Positions 52,865-55,858 of a stretch of DNA of 55,858 nucleotides are shown one piece after another (the stretch's first letter is position 1; every line of letters begins with the position of its first letter). The stretch spans positions 1 through 55,858 of the forward strand of contig JAHDGJ010000022.1 in the NCBI GenBank assembly GCA_020627705.1, given 5' to 3'. A model generated the notes under the pieces. That model searched no databases and had not been told where the DNA came from. It saw only the letters and a program-made list of their open reading frames with translations. Position numbers and translations under genes: made by a program. Source of the stretch: Saprospiraceae bacterium (lineage in GTDB: Bacteria > Bacteroidota > Bacteroidia > Chitinophagales > Saprospiraceae).

Positions 52865-53299
52865 TTACTTAATGCTGATGGTTTTAGCTTTTGCCTCCGG
52901 CTTAATCGCCAAGGAAAGACTTAAAATTCCGTTTTTGAATTTTGCCTCAACACTGTTTTGGTCTATGTTTTTAGGAAGCGCAAATTTGCGTTCGAACGTG
53001 CCATAGTTAAACTCTCGAAGTCTAAAATTTGTGTCCTCCTCTTTTTCTTTATTGCTGGAGATAATAAGGGTGTCTTTTTCTATTTTGATGTCGACATCCT
53101 TTTTTTCAAAGCCTGGAAGAGCGACAGCAATATGATAATTGTCATCATTTTTTGAAATATTTACTGCTGGTGAATTGAAATTTTTTGGCGCTTTGCCCAC
53201 AACATCTTCAAAAGAGCTGTTCATAACTTCATTTAAAATGTTGCCAAAGTGTGGCATAAAAAATCGTTGTACAGGTTTTCTTCTAGTGTTATAATTCAT
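52865..53299 (-). CDS. small heat-shock protein (Hsp20/alpha-crystallin)
   Basis: This 144-residue chaperone is the first gene of a two-gene operon. Its alpha-crystallin domain (about 45-135) includes YHIAVALPGFEKKDVDIKI, EFNYGTFERKFALP and AKFKNGILSLSL. The FNY-x-x-FER-x-F-x-LP segment is shared with the downstream paralogue, consistent with an old duplication and possible hetero-oligomers. An array of TGACA boxes lies 105-148 bp upstream. Confidence 0.95.
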   Translation of the reverse strand: MNYNTRRKPVQRFFMPHFGNILNEVMNSSFEDVVGKAPKNFNSPAVNISKNDDNYHIAVALPGFEKKDVDIKIEKDTLIISSNKEKEEDTNFRLREFNYGTFERKFALPKNIDQNSVEAKFKNGILSLSLAIKPEAKAKTISIK

Positions 53300-53403
53300 G
53301 TTTATTTTTTTTAGATTTTAAATCAATAACTACGCTTATACCTCATCAAGCGGTGTACCAATGCCAGTTTTATGCAATTGCGGCAGATTTTGAATTAAAT
53401 AAA

Positions 53404-53447
53404 TGACAAAATGACACCACTTCAAAACAAAATATGCCATAATGACA
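53404..53447 (-). promoter_or_regulatory. paired TGACA operator upstream of Hsp20 operon
   Basis: On the plus strand TGACA-AAA-TGACA (53404-53416) and TGCCA-TAA-TGACA (53435-53447) occur. Each has an 8-bp period, and the two pairs are 31 bp apart, about three helical turns, so bound proteins would face the same side. On the coding strand they read TGTCA. Likely a stress-regulator binding array; the regulator is unknown. Confidence 0.55.
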
Positions 53448-53448
53448 T

Positions 53449-53485
53449 AAAAAAATCCGATCCCAAAACAATTGAGACCGGATTT
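53449..53485 (-). terminator. rho-independent terminator of the TonB-like gene
   Basis: On the minus strand AAATCCGGTCTC pairs with GGGATCGGATTT (12 bp, two G-U pairs, 9-nt loop), followed by a T run. The G-U pairs work only on this strand, which assigns it to the gene ending at 53516. Confidence 0.88.
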
Positions 53486-53515
53486 ACTTAAATCCTAAAT
53501 AAATTATCTTCTAGC

Positions 53516-54580
53516 TTATAGCTTAAACTTGACTGGTAAGAGGTATTGTACTTTGACCAATTTGCCTCTTTGCTTGCCCGGAATCCATCTTTCTTCCATC
53601 TGATTCATTCTTTCGATCGCTCTTTTGGCAGCTTCCCCACATCCAGCACCAGGATCTCTCATCACTTCAATATTGGATAAGAGACCATCTGTTTCTACTA
53701 TGAATCTAACCACGGCCGTTCCTTCCACACCATTTTTCCTGGCTTCTGTTGGGTAATTCAGTCCCTTATATAGAAACTCTAACATTTTCTTTTTGGAACA
53801 TTTATCTCTTTGATTGCGATCCGTTTCGTCTTCACACCCAGGGAATCTCGGCATTTCCTCCACTACTTTAAATACTTCCTCCGTTCCAACATATGGCGCT
53901 GGAGGTGGTGGTGGAGGTGGTGGTGGAGGCGGTGCGTCAAATTTTTTGGAAGGCGGCGGTGGAGGCGGAGGTGGAGGTGGAACTTCCGAGTTGGGGTCTT
54001 CCATTTGCTTTGGGTTAACCTGGGTTTTTTTGCCGAATGGCGAAACCTTTGCATGCCCACTGTTTTTGTTGACTTTGCTTTTTTGAGGCTCGTGCACTAC
54101 ACCCATACCTTTTTTCTTGTCTTCATCATTTAGTTTGAATCTAACAGGTAAGGTGTACAACACACTGACTGGATTCCCTCTTTGGCTCCCTGGTTTCCAA
54201 TCAGGCATACTGCTGACTACTCGGGTTACCTCTGCTGCAAACATGCCGTCTATGTCGCGAATAACTTTGACATCTCGTATTGCGCCAGATTTGTCCACTA
54301 CAAATTGAGCTACAGCCATTCCTTCGATCTGCTTGATTTTAGCAGCTTTTGGATATGTAATGTTTTTGTAAATAAACTCAAGCAATTTTTCTTGAGCACA
54401 TTTTTGTTTTACCTGATCCGTTGCCTTCATGTCTTCACACCCAGGGAATCTTGGCATTTGATCAACAACCTTAAATATTTCTTCCACTTCTTCGTTTGGT
54501 GCTGGATCTTGAGCCCAAACACATACGCTAAAAAGCGAAAGCAAAAAGAACATAGAATACTTTCTCATTTGGTATTTCAT
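53516..54580 (-). CDS. TonB-family protein with two C-terminal-type domains
   Basis: This 354-residue protein has a signal peptide ending VWAQ and two copies of a TonB C-terminal-like domain. The first is about residues 30-160, the second about 235-354. Each starts with the same segment, EE[IV]FKVV[DE]xMPRFPGCED, and ends LPV[KR]FKL. Between them is a linker with two runs of 10-11 prolines. It has no membrane anchor beyond the leader, unlike classical TonB. The duplication is recent enough to be seen in DNA near 53829 and 54428. ATGs at 54610, 54580 and 54568 are all in frame; the last two both give a good leader. A role in energy transfer or as a periplasmic adaptor is unproven. Confidence 0.88.
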   Translation of the reverse strand: MKYQMRKYSMFFLLSLFSVCVWAQDPAPNEEVEEIFKVVDQMPRFPGCEDMKATDQVKQKCAQEKLLEFIYKNITYPKAAKIKQIEGMAVAQFVVDKSGAIRDVKVIRDIDGMFAAEVTRVVSSMPDWKPGSQRGNPVSVLYTLPVRFKLNDEDKKKGMGVVHEPQKSKVNKNSGHAKVSPFGKKTQVNPKQMEDPNSEVPPPPPPPPPPSKKFDAPPPPPPPPPPPAPYVGTEEVFKVVEEMPRFPGCEDETDRNQRDKCSKKKMLEFLYKGLNYPTEARKNGVEGTAVVRFIVETDGLLSNIEVMRDPGAGCGEAAKRAIERMNQMEERWIPGKQRGKLVKVQYLLPVKFKL

Positions 54581-54623
54581 TAGTTTATAAAATGAAGACG
54601 TAAAAATCACCGGTAATGGTGCA

Positions 54624-55535
54624 TCAGCCCTTCGGGATTTTTATGTGATAGATGTTTTTCTTCACAGTTAACTTATTTTCTCTTAGCCAAGGATTATAAA
54701 TTTTTAATTCTCGGTAGCTAATGCCATGCTTCGCTGCGAATGCAGACCAACTCGGTACAGATTCCGTAACCTCTACTTTATAAAAATTATCTAAAGGGTA
54801 GTATCGATCCTTGGGTTCGATATAAAAACCAAAATCTTGAGGATTGGATAAGATCTCTTTTATAGCAACTACCCTAAATACATACCGGGCTGTTTCGCTG
54901 TTTACATTAAGATCAAAATAGTTTCCTCCTTGCTTATCCATAATATTTCGATATGCGGTAGGCCCAACGTTATATGCTGCTGCAGCGTCAATCCATGTCC
55001 CAAATCTTCGCTTCAAATACTTAAGGTATTTTGCTGCGGCAAGCGTTGATCGCTCCAAATGATATCTCTCATCTACTTCATCGTTGATCTCCAATCCATA
55101 TTCTTTGCCCGCAGGTTTCATAAACTGCCAGATGCCTTTTGCCCGAGCTGGAGAAGTGACATTATCCAAATTGCTTTCGGCAACGGCCAAGTACTTCAAA
55201 TCCGTCGGTACACCTTGCTCCGTAAAAATGCGCTCTATGGTTGGGAAGTATCGGGTCATTCTTTTTAGACTCAGCATGGTGTTGGACTGCCAATAGCTGT
55301 TGACCAAAAGTTCTCTGTCGAGTCTTTCTCTTACATCGAAGCTGTTGGGCAAAACCTCATCGCAAAAAACAAAGGTTTTGTCCAAGTTTACCGCACGTAT
55401 ATTTTGTGGAAGATTATTGTAGGCCACTCGCATTTCTGATTCTGCATCCGTACTTCGAGAAGTCGAAGAAATAAAAATTAAAAAACAAAAAACAACACCA
55501 GCAAGTAATCCAAAAAGGGAGAAATCGACTTTCAT
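54624..55535 (-). CDS. membrane-anchored lytic transglycosylase
   Basis: This 303-residue protein has an N-terminal membrane segment (about 5-24), an SLT domain at about 95-225 with catalytic E120 (AVAESNLD), ARAKGIWQFM and AAYNVGPTAY, and a degenerate LysM-like tail (SWSAFAAKHGISYRELKIYNPW). It resembles the enzyme at 49988 in plan but is shorter and diverged. In-frame ATGs exist upstream (to 55586); 55535 is chosen because the anchor follows at once. It lies 43 bp upstream of the TonB-like gene, so the two are probably co-transcribed. Confidence 0.92.
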   Translation of the reverse strand: MKVDFSLFGLLAGVVFCFLIFISSTSRSTDAESEMRVAYNNLPQNIRAVNLDKTFVFCDEVLPNSFDVRERLDRELLVNSYWQSNTMLSLKRMTRYFPTIERIFTEQGVPTDLKYLAVAESNLDNVTSPARAKGIWQFMKPAGKEYGLEINDEVDERYHLERSTLAAAKYLKYLKRRFGTWIDAAAAYNVGPTAYRNIMDKQGGNYFDLNVNSETARYVFRVVAIKEILSNPQDFGFYIEPKDRYYPLDNFYKVEVTESVPSWSAFAAKHGISYRELKIYNPWLRENKLTVKKNIYHIKIPKG

Positions 55536-55660
55536 TTTGAGATTTTTATAAATGCGAAAATAACACATCTGCCCAAGCATGCGCAAACCTTAACTTATGA
55601 CGAAATCATCAAGTAGAAAGTGTACAGGACGCTCCAATTTTAGGCTGGAGCTACATCTAT

Positions 55661-55772
55661 TTTGGGCGATCTCCGACCATCCCTTTCAGGTCTGTCGGAG
55701 CCAGGCTATCCAGTACTCCGCATTCGCTTCGGCCTCGCCAAAGGCGGGCTAAATACTTACTATCCTTATCGC
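55661..55772. repeat. two-hairpin dispersed repeat, copy B
   Basis: Same organisation as 24747-24843. Hairpins are CTCCGAC/GTCGGAG (55671-55677 with 55694-55700) and GCCTCGCC/GGCGGGC (55732-55739 with 55743-55749). The conserved block ACTCCGC-A-TTCGCTTCGG is at 55715-55732. It lies immediately after the stop of the T9SS cargo gene that enters from the right edge. Confidence 0.75.
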
Positions 55773-55783
55773 AATGGTTTTAA

Positions 55784-55858
55784 TTATAGTTTCACCACCT
55801 GCTCCACCCAAACGCCAAGGCCGCTTTCTATCCGTAAGATATAAATGCCCGCAGCCAA
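55784..55858 (-). CDS. C-terminal end of a T9SS cargo protein (partial)
   Basis: The frame enters from the right edge and runs 24 codons to a TAA at 55784. The peptide contains AAGIYILRIESG and ends VEQVVKL, the usual last two strands of a T9SS type A sorting domain. The main body of the gene lies outside the window. Confidence 0.7.
   Translation of the reverse strand: MAAGIYILRIESGLGVWVEQVVKL

Noticed and set aside
53300-53400. Sigma-54 promoter for the Hsp20 operon (TGGCA near 53364 on the minus strand)
   Set aside because: The -24-like TGGCA is present, but no TTGC occurs at the required spacing; the nearest GC is two bases off.
53814-54086. Glycine-rich frame on the plus strand (many GGGG runs)
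   Set aside because: It is the complement of the polyproline linker of the TonB-like gene; codon periodicity belongs to the minus strand.

Overview
The window looks like a chromosomal segment of an AT-rich, free-living Bacteroidota member, probably of the Saprospiria/Chitinophagia type. The evidence is: type IX secretion (T9SS) C-terminal tails on several secreted proteins, SusC/FecA-like TonB receptor logic with ECF sigma and FecR partners, many Bacteroidota-only families (DUF6090, DUF6702, DUF1080), promoters of the TAnnTTTG type and scarce Shine-Dalgarno sequences. There are no rRNA genes, no CRISPR array and no complete insertion sequence, and I recognised no tRNA. The lineage is an inference from protein style, not from a marker gene.

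Layout. 0.1-2.2 kb: a fasciclin-domain secreted protein divergent from an ECF sigma/RskA-like anti-sigma pair. 2.2-3.6 kb: ahcY. 3.6-10 kb: a large unrecognised helical protein, a T9SS adhesin-like protein, a repeat-rich spacer and a lipoprotein with carboxypeptidase-regulatory-like folds. 10-13.5 kb: DUF6702, yidD, a secreted M43 metalloprotease and an M28 peptidase. 13.6-20.7 kb: a vanadium-haloperoxidase-like lipoprotein and a four-repeat 'VFPI' lipoprotein, divergent from a tight operon of ECF sigma, small lipoprotein-like metallopeptidase, FecR and TonB-dependent receptor. 21-24.2 kb: an SDR / serine-palmitoyltransferase-like / VOC operon that looks like sphingoid-base synthesis. 24.7-26.1 kb: a lone tyrosine recombinase between two structured repeats. 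26-29.3 kb: thioredoxin and small membrane or lipoprotein genes. 29.3-31.7 kb: pheS-hisS. 31.8-35.6 kb: an O-antigen ligase-like protein, pabB/pabC with an unusually long overlap, and an SRPBCC/GyrI-like protein. 35.7-42 kb: a 1215-residue cytochrome c/PA14/propeller/DUF1080 lipoprotein with an MFS transporter and a Gfo/Idh/MocA oxidoreductase, probably for 3-keto-glycoside or related sugar use. 43.4-45.7 kb: the cysteine operon cysE-cysM-cysH. 45.7-49.6 kb: EamA transporter, DEVD-box helicase, small protein and Tat-exported pirin. 50-55.5 kb: two lytic transglycosylases around an outer-membrane protein, a pair of small heat-shock proteins and a duplicated TonB-like protein. The right edge holds the last 24 codons of another T9SS cargo gene.

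The most interesting parts are: the sigma/metallopeptidase/FecR/receptor locus facing the VFPI-repeat lipoprotein; the sigma-RskA-fasciclin triad, which parallels the mycobacterial SigK regulon; several families of structured intergenic repeats whose stems differ between copies while pairing is kept; and a paired TGACA operator upstream of the heat-shock genes. Several genes lie below usual length cut-offs or run off the edge (26454-26627, 48021-48098, 55784-55858); these were read directly from the sequence.
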